The notes under the pieces were generated by a model that had not been told where the DNA came from, made no database searches, and worked only from the letters and a program-made list of their open reading frames with translations. Below, one piece after another: positions 46,402 to 57,408 of a stretch of DNA of 64,000 bases. This DNA comes from Tolypocladium sp. Sup5 PDA-1 (lineage: Eukaryota > Ascomycota > Sordariomycetes > Hypocreales > Ophiocordycipitaceae). Numbering within the stretch: the stretch's first letter is position 1; every line of letters starts with the position of its first letter. The position numbers were made by a program, and so were the translations under genes. The DNA is taken from contig JPHH03000014.1 in assembly GCA_000750105.3 (NCBI GenBank), positions 558,001 through 622,000 of the forward strand, written 5' to 3'.

Positions 46402-47037
46402 GTGGCTGTTTGTGTCGATGTAACACTGCGAGCTTGTGCCGCCGCCTTTGGTGGGCTCGACACTGAGGCGCAACGCAAGGCTCTTGAACCCCTGCTAACT
46501 TGGGCGCGTCGTTTCAGATTTTGCAAACACGTTTTCGAGAGTCCGTTCCTTGACACCTCCAAGATAGACATTCCTGGCCCGTTGGGCGGTTTAATAACTA
46601 CTGTGAAAATGCCAGACCTCCCACTTGAGCCTGTCGGGTCGCCTCCTCGATCTCTCTTTATCAGTTTCACGGGCTTTTGCCTTGCCCCTCGTCCAGTATG
46701 GCGCTGCATACCACTCTCCAACGTCGCAAGAACGGATACACGGCTCATCAGGAGATTCACCTATCGCGAGAACGAGAGGCGGACTATGAACAAGCCCAAC
46801 CCCATGAGCGCCAAGTAACGCTTAGCCCTTCGATAGTAGCTGAAGGAGGTATACTTCCTCAAGTCCGACTACGCCGACAGGACCAAGCTCAATCCCGTGG
46901 GCAGGCGACGCTTTCGACATTTCGTAGAGTTCCTGCAGTTCCTTCCTCTAGGCGTTCGCATCCAGACGACAGTGGCCAGTGGTATAGCAATGCTTCTCCG
47001 AAGATGGCCAGAAAGTATTGAGGTCCACGTACCGTAA
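46402..47037 (+). pseudogene. Unrecognised ORF with three RIP-like stops
   Basis: The frame opens at 46402, meets TAA at 46816-46818 and TAG TAG at 46834-46839, then continues as convincing protein (LKEVYFLKSDYADRTKLNPVG, RRRFRHFVEFLQFLPLGVRI) to TAA at 47035-47037. All three stops would be Gln codons (CAA, CAG, CAG) before a C-to-T change at CpA. I recognise no family and no start codon is assured. The 5' third may not belong to it. Confidence 0.4.
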
Positions 47038-47822
47038 GACAGAACAAATATATGTTTGTCGAGCGAGTCTGGCCAAGTTAGCAGGTGGTAGAGCCCTTTC
47101 CGTTGATGCAAACCCAGAAGCCACGAAGTGGAGCGAGCGAGAGCGAAAATAAGTAATACAGTACCTGCAGCACGCAGGAACTGAACATTCAGGTGCCTGG
47201 GTCGATCCAATACTTGCAGGGGAGGCGCCTTGCTTAGCCCTGCGCACACAGGCGACGAGTGGCCTGCGCTGTAGCGGATCAGCGGATGTCTCAGCAGGGG
47301 CTTGGGACCAGTTGTATAAACATACGGACTACTCCGAGTATTACTCCGTACGGATACAGCGTGCAGGAACTGGACAGTCAGGCAAGTTCTTGAGGATAGA
47401 GGAGACCTTCGCTTGACCCCGCGCATCACTATTCTGCGCTACAACGGATCACCGGTCTAGGTACTGTACGGGCGTGGTTCTTTATATGTTTCTAAGCAAA
47501 CAAACATTACATTGTGAACACGTCCTGGGCCTCTTCTTTCACACGTGGCTTCCGTGTCCCAGGATGTTGAGTGTCCAAGGACCCTGCATCCATAGGCACC
47601 CACGTTCCACGTTTCTGCATCACGATCCGGCAATTTCTCTTTGCTGTCCCAGGAAAGCTGTATCCTGGGACCTGCAGTATCCCAAGACAAACACACGCCC
47701 GTCACAGCGGGACCCAGGACCCTCCGTCGCATCAAGCAGTCTATGGTGCTTGCCCAGAGTAGCACTTGTGCGCCCAGATTGCCGCGCTCGGTCGGTATAT
47801 TGCAGCCACGGTATCATTCAGG

Positions 47823-48815
47823 TCATACAACGTCAATCAGACCCTCAGGGCACAGCTGCGACGCAGCGGAGCGCCATTCTGCCCACTGTTCAAACAAGAC
47901 AGGATGAGCATGAGACCTAGACCCCTTGGCTGCATCCGTATTTCTCATCCACGGCTTTCCGATTGCAGTGAAGTGTATGATATGAGACTGAAGATAGAGC
48001 TCTTCAAGCTCCTCATCTGAGGCGGGACGTGCCGATTGGCCAGTGGGGAATTGAACTTTCCGGTCCGTAACAAACCAGATAGGGACGTTTCGATCTTCCC
48101 AATGGCTATTGAGGGTGACGTAGCTTCCTGGAAGTCGATGTGCTTGGCCTTGAAACACTTCATTGACGATGTCCATGTCGTATTGACCAGATGAGACTGA
48201 CACAATAGCCTCTTGGACCTGGCTCCAGAGACTTGGACTGGGCTCGATAAGCATGCAGGTGCTAGCCAGTGTGCCATTTTCCAGCCAATATGCCGGAGGT
48301 GCAGCTAGATCTGCTGAGGGACTATCGAAAACAGAATCGATGCTCTTGACAATAAGTTGATCAGAATCAAGCGTGAGTGATCGTCTCACAGATGGGTCTA
48401 GCTCATGTATCTTGAATGACAGCAGCTTGAGAAGGCAGTCTTTGTAGTATGGAGAGCTTCCCGGAGGAAGGGGCGGTGGTATTTCTTCAAACACTGTCGC
48501 CTCTAGCTCACTGAAGATAGAGAGGTATTCCATTGATACGTCGCTCGACACCAAGACGATGATTCGATGTTTTGTGTTGAACTTGTGTCGTAGTCGGTGT
48601 ATGTTGACTGCAGCGGAGCAAGCGTAGACATCTTGGGTGGCGTAAAATACATACGCACCGGGGCTGGTATTAGTTTGTGGCCAAACAACTCTCCTCCCAG
48701 GAAGTGTTGGGAGAGTTTGGTAAAAGAGTAGCAGAAGAACGACCAGGATGAAGACGCACACGGCGCCTCGTTTCCAACTGCCCCGAATGAGTAGCATTTG
48801 GCGAGGACGAACCAT
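47823..48815 (-). CDS. GT8-like type II membrane glycosyltransferase
   Basis: An intronless frame of 330 residues. Residues ~18-33 form a single hydrophobic span after a basic N-terminus (MVRPRQMLLIRGSWKRG), typical of a Golgi type II anchor. The luminal part has a nucleotide-sugar fold: YVFYATQDVYACSAAVNI near the start, LDSD with the metal-binding DxD at 150-152, and WMRNTDAAKGSRSHAHPVL near the end, as in glycogenin or galactinol-synthase-like GT8 enzymes of fungi. No lesion is seen. Donor and acceptor are unknown. Confidence 0.8.
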   Translation of the reverse strand: MVRPRQMLLIRGSWKRGAVCVFILVVLLLLFYQTLPTLPGRRVVWPQTNTSPGAYVFYATQDVYACSAAVNIHRLRHKFNTKHRIIVLVSSDVSMEYLSIFSELEATVFEEIPPPLPPGSSPYYKDCLLKLLSFKIHELDPSVRRSLTLDSDQLIVKSIDSVFDSPSADLAAPPAYWLENGTLASTCMLIEPSPSLWSQVQEAIVSVSSGQYDMDIVNEVFQGQAHRLPGSYVTLNSHWEDRNVPIWFVTDRKVQFPTGQSARPASDEELEELYLQSHIIHFTAIGKPWMRNTDAAKGSRSHAHPVLFEQWAEWRSAASQLCPEGLIDVV

Positions 48816-50139
48816 ACAAAAGCTCGCAATCTATGACCTGTCAGCACTGGGCAACATTGTCCTGGTATCATATGCACGGTACATACTAAACCCATTATTC
48901 TGGTTTCTTATCCAAAGCATGCCATGGCTGGCTATGTTCAGAAAGTGCCGCGTACAGCACCAAAGAGAACAAGAAGAGTAGTTCGTTTGGCCCTTCAAAC
49001 GAGGCGCAGCCGAGAAGTAAAAAAAGCTGCCTGCAAGACAGAAGAGAAGGATGGCAGAGGGGAGCATCCCCTTCTTATACGCCGCTACACTCCCCGCAGT
49101 CGAGGTGGAGGGATGTCCGTCCCGGTATAGGGACATGCATATTCATACGCCTCCCGCTGGTCGTTTTCGTGTTGGACAAACAGTAAAATGTCTTTATGGG
49201 CTGGCCTGGAGCCTGGGACCCTTATCTCAAACATTAGACAGGGGTCCGACAGGTACCTTTGCTATGCTCTGTCCGCAAAGAGTAGCTTCCGGTCCCTTTC
49301 AAAACTTGCTGTGCTCGTTTTCTGGCCCCAGTTGTACTCTTCCTCTGTATCCTGGTGGCAGTGTACTTCCAAAATTGGGAACCATCTTTCCCAAGATGGG
49401 AATGATGGGAGGCCCCCTGAATGCAGGTCTTGCGCTCCTGGCCTTCGTTATCTTGCGGACAAGCAGGAGTGCTGGTCCGAGTTCGTTTCAACGGCCGAGA
49501 AAGGCATGTCGACGACACTAGTGAGCGGCTTCGCATTTCGGTTGATAAATGCCCACAGAGGGCAGTTATTAGCAAGCGCAGTTCGTCATGGGAGAGGCAC
49601 GACAGAGAAGCAAGACGGGGGAGAGGAAAATCGTGCCAAGCCCGACCTTCTCGGTCAACAGATATGAGTACGGCCCTACAGCGGCCTTATTTCTCGCCGT
49701 TTCGTAGCTATTTGCATGTTGAAATGCGTCACGAGCCAAGGAAGCTTTGGGAGAGTTGTGGACACACGGGACGAACTCGTATTCTCGACGTCAAACAGTT
49801 GCAAGGAGTCAAACCCTGTCGAACCGCAATGTCTCTCCTGGCAGACCTGTTGATTGGCCCCTACATCAATGATGGGGACAAGGCACGCGCATGCACAACG
49901 GCAAGAATTAAAAATAGTGTCGTGGGCCGTGGCTGCGTCGCCCCCCGACTCCACGGCTCTCGCACGGGCCATGGTTGCATCATTCAGCTGTGCTGGATCT
50001 GGCGGAGGATCGCCGAGACGCGTATGCTGGACTGCAAAAACGGAACTTGAGAACACAGCCTAGCGAAGCAGCATGAGCATTGATACGTAATCCTAGTATC
50101 AACAAGGTATACCTTTTGTTTAGCCTCGTTACTTGGCTG

Positions 50140-51090
50140 CGTGCCCTGAGTCGTCGCACTGAACTCCTCTTTAATCGCCCGCATGTTCACGAACCGCGTA
50201 TGCAACTTCGGGCTGCCAGCTTTGCTGTCGTGCGACTCGCTCTCGAGCCTCCGAATGCCCGCTGGCCCACGATAGAGTTAGTGCTGTGGCAGTCGATATA
50301 GAAGTTGCCCGCAGCATTGCGCAGCTTCTCCTCAGCGAAGCGCACAGCCGCCCAGTCACTCGCGAAAACGGATCCGGTGAGACCGTACTCAGAAGTTGCG
50401 TCCACCAGCTCGCACGCCTTGGAGAATGCATCGGGAGCACTGTCGTCGTAAACGTAGGCAGTAATTATCGGGCCGAAAGCCTTGGTCAAAAGGAATTTGT
50501 GCGTAGGTTTAGTGGTTTGGTAAACGGTCGGCTGGACACGGTAGCCGCTAGACGAGTCGTAACTGCCGCCCACGAGCAGCTCTAACTCTTTGTCGTGCTC
50601 TGCCTCGTCAATGGCGCTTGAGAGCTTCTTGAAGGAGGTGGGTGGCGTGGATCGCAGGGCCCATAAAGTTACCACTCCCAGGCCGGCCTAATAGTGAGCT
50701 TCTTAGCCTCCGCTATCAGCTTGTTCTTAAACTCTGGCTATACCGACTGAGGTACGTAAACTCGGGATGTAGCGCTGCACTTTTGTCCCTGGAACTCCAA
50801 CGCACCCCTGACCGTGTGTACGGCCATGTTGTCTAGGTCCGTAGACTGGTGGATTGGGTGAAGGTTCTTGCCGCCAGCCTCACCCACTATGCGAGGGTAC
50901 GACTTGTATCGTCCCTCAATAACACCCTGGCCGATGGCTCCATACAGCTTTCGGGTTACGGTTGTGCTTCCTGTACAGTGCAGGGTGGCAAAGCTCCTAT
51001 GGCCTAGGATCACCTCGGTCACCCCCTCCGGAGTTCTAGGCACAAACTGAAGCACATCTTTGGTCGGCCCCTTCTCATGCTCTTTCCCAC
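50140..51090 (-). pseudogene. Truncated delta-1-pyrroline-5-carboxylate dehydrogenase
   Basis: Only the C-terminal half of this mitochondrial proline-catabolic aldehyde dehydrogenase is present, from about VPRTPEGVTEVILGHRSFA onward. The segment EGRYKSYPRIVGEAGGKN and the catalytic-Cys motif FQGQKCSATSR are intact. Lesions follow: TAG at 50740-50738 (Trp expected) and TAA at 50671-50669 (Gln expected), both explicable by CpA/TpG transitions; a frameshift between 50669 and 50640; and another near 50215, before the terminal RFVNMRAIKEEF. The N-terminal ~250 residues, including much of the NAD-binding fold, are absent. A functional copy presumably lies elsewhere in the genome. Confidence 0.88.
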
Positions 51091-52875
51091 GGTATCCCGT
51101 AACTTCACATAGCCCACTTCGTGTAATCCCTTCCGTCTCCCCACATACTTTGCAGAAAAGCTTAGATTTCTGAACCTTTGAATGATCAATTCCCTAGATT
51201 TCGATTACACAAAATCTCATAGTGACGTCAATTGAGACCTTGATTTGTGTGTGAACCACAGAAGCCCAAGTACAGAGGGACAGGCCAATTTGCCTGGGGT
51301 CATGCCACATGGCGTAAGGTGTCATGACGAGGTATATCGTCAAGTTAAGGGAATTACATTGATTGGTGTTGTTCAACCTAATGTAGGCGTATTAATCTAA
51401 TTAAAGCATAGCATTGGCTCGTACGGCTGCAGGCTTGACTGTGCCTGGCTTTGTGTGCTGCCGCTTCGCTAGGCGCTCTGCCTGGCCTGCTTGTGCTATG
51501 GTATTTTGCCGTGAAGCCGAGAGTCATGATAGTGGCATTCGAATTTATTGTGAGCCGGAGCCACGCCTTGGAAACCAGTAGGCTGCGTGAATAAGCGAGG
51601 CCTCTCACGATGCCCTCGCTTTGGCCCCCCTGACGAAGGTGCCGGTGGCTCGTATTGCTCCCAGGTTCAACGGCAGCCGTAACTGTGCTATATGTGATCG
51701 GGGGCTACGAGGCTGACGGGTTGAAGGCGGCATAACCGGTTGCTGTATAGTGACTTGGCTGGAAGTCATTGTAAACTGGCTTTGTGGTGTTGTAGTCGGC
51801 GGTGGAAGCAGGCCCGTTGGCAGCGTTGCGGCGTTGGGCGTTGACGGCGTTGTCACAAACAAAAGTCAGGCAACACAATCGTGAGTCTCAACGCGTTTAG
51901 CGTTGCGGTAAGCCACGGCATTAGGCATTGACGGGATAACTTAGTACCCCACCTTACTAGGAAATTGGCCCTGGTCCGAAGTCTGTTGCGTCCCACCTTC
52001 CCGAGTTGGTCAAACGCGGTGGGACGAGCGCCGAGACACGGTGGGTTGGCGTTTCTTTGATTGATTAATGCCTTCAATTGAATCGCCCAAGCAAGCCGGT
52101 AGCCCGATACGACCCATTACCAGCGACAAAATATGCAATTGATGCAGTCTCTTGGCCATGGCTAACCACTGTTGGCGCACAATGAGCCAAGTTCAATTCG
52201 CGATCTCGCATCCAGTAACCACGAAATCTAGCTATGGGGTAGCTGCTGGTGCGGCAGGGTCCAAGGCCCCTACCAGTCTCCGCTGGGCTACTTGCCCCTA
52301 AGACCTCGTATTGAGACTTGATATGGGTGAGGAAGTCCGTCGATTCTCCACTTAACGCGTACAAGTACGACTCGACCGATAGTAGAGTCGAGCCTAGTAA
52401 TCTTCGGGGAGTTGCAAGCGGCGTCCGCTCTGCGTATTGCCTAATTGCTCACGAAAAGGATCGTCAGTACTCGTGAGATAGATCTGGTGGGGAGCTCGGT
52501 CGACGATAAGTTCCTGCCTTTCATCTACCTTTGTAATAAATCGCTCTAGATTGAAGGCGAAGAATCATCGGCAGGTGACCCGTGAGCGTTGTCGGGGCAA
52601 ACCCGGAGGGGACAACAGCGTGTTCCAGACTACATGACAAACTGGAAGTCGAGGCTCAAGAATATGTTGGTCACAGTCGACGCGTCTCTGTACCTCAGAG
52701 TGTAGAATGTGTATGATATAAGGGGAAGCTTGGCATATTATGGGCAGGGTAATCAGGGGAGGCATTTACCTTTTCCCCCCATTCTCTACGGAGCACTCAC
52801 ATCTTGGCGTAACTATCTCCACTACTTCAGTTGCAAGATTCAAGATTCAATCCACTTCCATCAGACTCAAGAAAC
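51091..52875. other. Degenerate region, no gene recognised
   Basis: Minus-strand frames at 51.4-52.36 kb look partly protein-like but shift frame repeatedly and carry stops; no family is recognised. A short CTCGAC/GTCGAG hairpin lies near 52370. Confidence 0.35.
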
Positions 52876-53191
52876 ATGGCTCCTACTGTCCCCATCATCG
52901 ACTTCTCGGGCTTCCGTAATCGTGGCAGGGAAGAGCTTATCGAATTAGCCAAACCTCATTATGCATCAGTTCAAGAGTCACGGCGCTACGAGGCTGATGA
53001 ACCATGGCATCACTGCCGAAGGTAAGCCATTCGATTCGCTAACTACGACTACAGTGATTAGGGAAGCCTACGCATGGGCATGTAAGCCATTAAGATTCTG
53101 TAATCGCAAACATCATTCATAAGGCTCACAACCACGACGCATAGAGCGCAAAGTTCTTCAAGCTTCCAGAGTCTGAGAAAGCATCCACCCC

Positions 53192-53499
53192 TATCACATC
53201 CACCGCACAACCGCCACATTACATTAATGACTCGGTGTATGCATTCAGGAATCAAGCCTCGTTGCCTTCTTCTATTAATAAATGAAGCCTCGTTGCATTA
53301 ATAACTCGAGACTTAATTAAAGCTATAAATACCGTATCGCGAAGTCTAACGCCACTAACATAACTTACACGTAGCCAACACTATATTATAAGGCATTATA
53401 GGCTATATTAGCATAAGATAAAAGGCATCGCCTTTTCCGCTCATTTAGCTAGAAATTAAGAGTCTTTATAAGTTAACTATCTCACCTTCTTATGCGTTA
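53192..53499 (+). repeat. 5' LTR, RIP-altered
   Basis: 308 bp, same length as the 3' LTR. By eye, about 28 of some 33 differences are transitions with T or A in this copy against C or G in the other, mostly at CpA/TpG. Confidence 0.88.
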
Positions 53500-54765
53500 G
53501 TTATAAGCCCGGTCTATATAGGTTAAATTAATAGTTATACTAGGATAACGCATACCCTATTTAACGCCCTTAATACCATATCCTTCTACTACTAACGCTA
53601 ATAAAGATAGACTTCTCTATAGAGAAGAAAGACTCTTCCTAGTTACTAGAGGTTATCCTAAGGACCTCTAGCGACTAGAATAGATAGTTATTTTGTTGGG
53701 GTGTTGGTGCAGACCCCTGACCAGAAAACAGAAAACGCAAAAAAGTGGAGGAATGCCAGGGAGTCTGATGACCCGTAGACATAAAAGAAGCGTCTGGGTC
53801 CCTTAGAACAGATGGTCCCTCATGTTCTTTATCATATTCATGAGCTTTTCATAGTCTGACAATGAATGACTTGGTTTTTCCTCCCGCTTTTTAGAGATGG
53901 CCGTGGTTGCCTCTCGTCGTCTTTTGCCTTTGACTTACACGATGTAAAGGACCTGCTTGGGCGGGCACGGCCTTTACGACTTACACGACATCCGTTGCAC
54001 TCGGCCTTTGGTGTGTTCGTTCTCCCTCAACAAACTAGCCCTGGGGCTCATAGTCCCTCTCTTTTCCTTAAATTCCTAGTCATTTCCACGAATTACCATA
54101 AATTGCTTACATTTCCCGCTATTCCTATAATTAACAACCAATTGCCGACACTCGCTACGAATTCCTCGCTTTTCAACACATAATTGAGTAGCCTAACCCG
54201 CTCAAACTCACTAAGTCCATCAATAACACGGACTCAGTCATCCACAAGCTAATCACCAGCGCCGGCTTCGAGCCATAAGGGTCCCAAGCGCCTCCAGCGT
54301 CTCCAGAGACTCGAAGTAACGAATAACTGCCACGATAGAGTACGAAGCCAGCACTAGCCGATTAAAGAAGAAAAGATCACCAAGATCACGGAAGAAAAGA
54401 GGATATTTATAGGCAGCCAAAGCCCAAGAGCCCGCAAGACTCAACACCACGAACGACGACCGATACGAGCCGAATCCACGATCCGAATACCCTCACAGCC
54501 GCTATACAAGCCAGCGAGCCAACGTTGCGACCCTCGTGGTCTACAGACTCTCACACTAGCCCTAGCGTGCCAACGCTGCGATCGTCGTGGTAGTCTAGAT
54601 AACCTCACAACGAAGAGACTCGGGTCTCTTACACACAAATAGTCTAACCCATTGATAAACGAACAAGCAGTGGCTCAACCCACTTAACTACTCGAATTCA
54701 GTCATTACACGTAGAAAACACGGTCTACATCGCTTCACCTTTCCAGCTATTCACTAGGGGGGGTA

Positions 54766-55073
54766 TATTACATCCACCGCACAACCGCCACATCACATTG
54801 ATGACTCGGTGTATGCATTCAGGAATCAAGCCTCGTTGCCTTCTTCCATTGATGAATGAAGCCTCGTTGCATTAATTACTCGAGACTCAATTGAAGATGC
54901 AAATACCGTATCGCGAAGTCTAACGCCACCAACACAACTTACACGCAGCCAACACTGCATTGCAAGGCATCACAGGCCACAACGGCACAAGATAAAAGGC
55001 ATCGCCTTTTCCGCTCATTTAGCTAGAAATCAAGAGTCTTTACAAGTCAATTATCTCACCTTCTCACGCGTTA
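54766..55073 (+). repeat. 3' LTR
   Basis: 308 bp, the less mutated copy; immediately preceded by the polypurine run. Confidence 0.88.
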
Positions 55074-55882
55074 ACCCCCAACGAGCGCAACGCAGATCCG
55101 CAACGGGGATGGAGTACGTCGGCTCCAAGAAAACTCCGAAGCTCAACAAAAAGGACAAGAAGGCGAGTGTTACATCGCCGAGGACGAGTCTGTGCCTCAA
55201 ACGCTTGAAGACGCCAAGGTTAGTTTGTTCTTGTAACGAGTCTGCGGGTTGGGCCTGGATTAACAAAGCCGAGCTCGTGTCAGGAACCCCTTGACTTTTC
55301 TCCTGCAGGGGGTACGGAGTATCCATCCAAGCAAGTGGCCCAAGGAGGAGAGTAACCCCGCTTTCGGGACTTCATGGAAACGTTCTTGGGCATCTGCCAG
55401 GACGTCGCTCGAGATATCTTGACGGGTGTTGAGGTGGGTCAGGGTCTCCCCGAGGTGTGCTTTACCAGGTGCATGGAGACCCGCGTCGACGAGCTCCGGC
55501 TCAATTACGACGTCCCCCCCCCCTGCTAGTCGAGAAACTCCTTGACGGCAGCCGCCAGCGCGCCTGGCCGCACACCGACTTTGGCTCCATCACGCTCCTG
55601 TTTCAGGACGAGGCCGGCGATCTCCAGATCGAGAACCGCCGAAAGCAGGGCGGCTGGATCCCTATCCGGTGCGAGTCGCCGCCTGAGGTCGGCGTCTACA
55701 TCAGCGATACCTTGGAGCACAAGATCAATGGACATCTCCGCGCAGGCGTGCACCAAGTCGTGTCGCCGGCGTCGATACAGGATTACAAGACGGGAAGTGT
55801 CGTCGTTCAGATCGACATGGAACTGAGAGATCATCTTGATGCCGTTGTAGCTGACCTGGTATTGGCTAGGCCATCTCTCACG

Positions 55883-56676
55883 CTACTCATAAGGCTTCAT
55901 AAGCGTGTTCCCCTCAATCTTGCTCGCAAAGTCCGGAATATGCGTCGTGTGACACCACGGCTTCAGGCGAATCTCCTCCCGCACCGTCGCCGCAAAGCAC
56001 CCCAGCCACCCCTCGCGCGGGAACCCCCTGATGACATCCTCCCGCGTGTCCCTGTGCAATATCTCGGCGAAGTCGGCGACGGTCGGGTGCTCGCCGACGT
56101 TGTCGAAGATGGTGGCCAGCTGGATGGCCTGCCCGAGAAAGGTAATGGCCCCGTCGACGCCGAGGTCCTGGTGGCGGATGATGGCCTCGCCCACGGCGTC
56201 GGCCTGGTCCTGGGGCCCGCCGAGGCCAATGATGAGCTCGCGCGCCTTGATGCCGCCGTAGAACTCAAAGGACATGCGCGACGCCGAGATGAGCTCCTTG
56301 GCGGTGCCGATGTCGTGAAGCAGGCAGGTCAGGGCCAGGGTTGACGGGGAGAAGTCGGCCACGTGCTCGGGGAACTGCTGCTTGATGATTGCCGTCGCTG
56401 CGACAAGGGTCAGTCACTAATAACCGTGGACCATGCGCGCCGGCCGATCACCGTACTGTAATAATACACCCTCATCGAATGCTGAAAGGTCTGCCGCGGC
56501 AGTTTCTCCTGTGCAAAGTTGCGGACCTTGGCCACGACGGGGTCCTCGGACGGAAACCCCATGTCGGACACCAGCAAGGGGCCTGGCTTGTTGATGTACG
56601 GCTTTCCCTGGAAGATGCGGCTGGGATCGAGAGGCACCGCGTGCCAGCCGTTCTGTGCCACTTCGTCGGGGGCCAT
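55883..56676 (-). CDS. Cyanamide hydratase-like HD-domain protein
   Basis: This family hydrates cyanamide to urea with a metal held by an HD domain; yeast Ddi2/Ddi3 are relatives. Exons 56676-56457 and 56397-55883 join over a 59-nt intron (GTACGG...GACTGACC...TCGCAG) to give 244 residues, the normal length. The start MAPDEVAQNGWHAVPLD is typical. Metal ligands are in FQHSMRVYYY, LLHDIGTAK (His101-Asp102) and IIRHQDLG; MSFEFYGGI and DNVG are conserved. The C-terminal KPWCHTTHIPDF and SKIEGN are intact. No lesion is visible, in contrast to the oxygenase remnant next to it. Confidence 0.92.
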
Positions 56677-57408
56677 GTTGATGCTGGGCAGATGCGGTCG
56701 CTCGCAATTGTGACGTAATGCCGTGGTGTTGTAGATGGAAGCTTTGACCTGAACTCAATCAACTCCTCCTCGTCTCGCCAATCAACCACATTTTATACTC
56801 GAATTCGCCCGCCGATGTCGGGTCAGCGTGCGCAACTCTGACGCACAGCTGACAAATGCCGTCCCGTCCGTTCCTCTGCACGGCGGCGTGAAAATGCAAA
56901 CTTTGCGGCGTCCGGACTGGCGGCCGTGAGAGTGTCAACCTGAGGTTGATACACACCAATGGCTTTATACGAGTGAGACTGCGAGACCCCCACTTCGACG
57001 TGGACAGAATCGGCGCTGCTCGGAATCTCAGATGCCGAGATCGAAGCGTGTATTAAGAGGGGTTGTCCCGGGAAATCCGTCGAATCATGAATCTGCCCGC
57101 CATGTAAACGGCCGATGTCGTGGACTCGGGGCTCACTTTGACGCTGAAGGCCGCCTTCTCACCTTTCTTGCGTGTCCAGACCGCTACCGTTCACTACCTA
57201 GTCACTACTACTATCCCACCATGAGCCTGACAAATCGTACAGAATTAGCCACTCATATCCCCACGAAAAGGACAAACCCCGAGCAAAGGCCGGAAGGGCG
57301 CAAGTTCACGTCACCTCAAGGGCGTGGGGCTCGGGACTCGCGAAGTTCACGTCCTTCAACTTCACTTAGCATTGGCATCCATGACGCGACAACAAGTCAA
57401 CCCCAGCC

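Larger units (their letters stand above)
53192..55073 (+). mobile_element. Non-autonomous LTR retrotransposon, 1882 bp
   Basis: Two 308-bp direct repeats (53192-53499 and 54766-55073) bound a 1266-bp interior and are flanked by the 5-bp duplication ACCCC (53187-53191 and 55074-55078). A polypurine run (AGGGGGGG) sits just before the right repeat, giving plus orientation. The repeats begin TATYACATCC and end GCGTTA rather than TG...CA. No gag, protease, reverse transcriptase or integrase motif is visible inside, so it depends on another element or is a deletion derivative. It interrupts the 2OG oxygenase remnant. Confidence 0.9.
52876..55850 (+). pseudogene. 2-oxoglutarate/Fe(II) oxygenase split by an LTR element
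   Basis: The 5' part (52876-53186) encodes MAPTVPIIDFSGF, then after a frameshift near 52967 ATRLMNHGITAE, an intron (GTAAGC...CTAAC...TACAG), VIREAYAWA and, after another intron, SAKFFKLPESEKAS. The 3' part resumes at 55079 with NERNADPQRGWS, followed by frameshifts, RDFMETFLGICQDVARDILT, VDELRLNY, the metal-binding RAWPHTDFGSITLLFQ and HLRAGVHQV. Collapsing one copy of the 5-bp target duplication restores KASTPNERN exactly. The family is isopenicillin-N-synthase-like; the substrate is unknown. Several frameshifts besides the insertion make it non-functional. Its C-terminal end runs into the 3' side of the convergent cyanamide hydratase gene. Confidence 0.85.

Noticed and set aside
47160..47460. 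Two related blocks sharing GCAGGAACTG(A/G)ACA(T/G)TCAGG
   Set aside because: Similarity beyond the core is weak and no element boundaries are visible; it may be an old small duplication.
53694..54032. TGTTGGGG...CTCAACA segment inside the LTR element, resembling a nested solo LTR
   Set aside because: The ends look LTR-like, but flanking bases do not form a target duplication and there is no second copy in the window.
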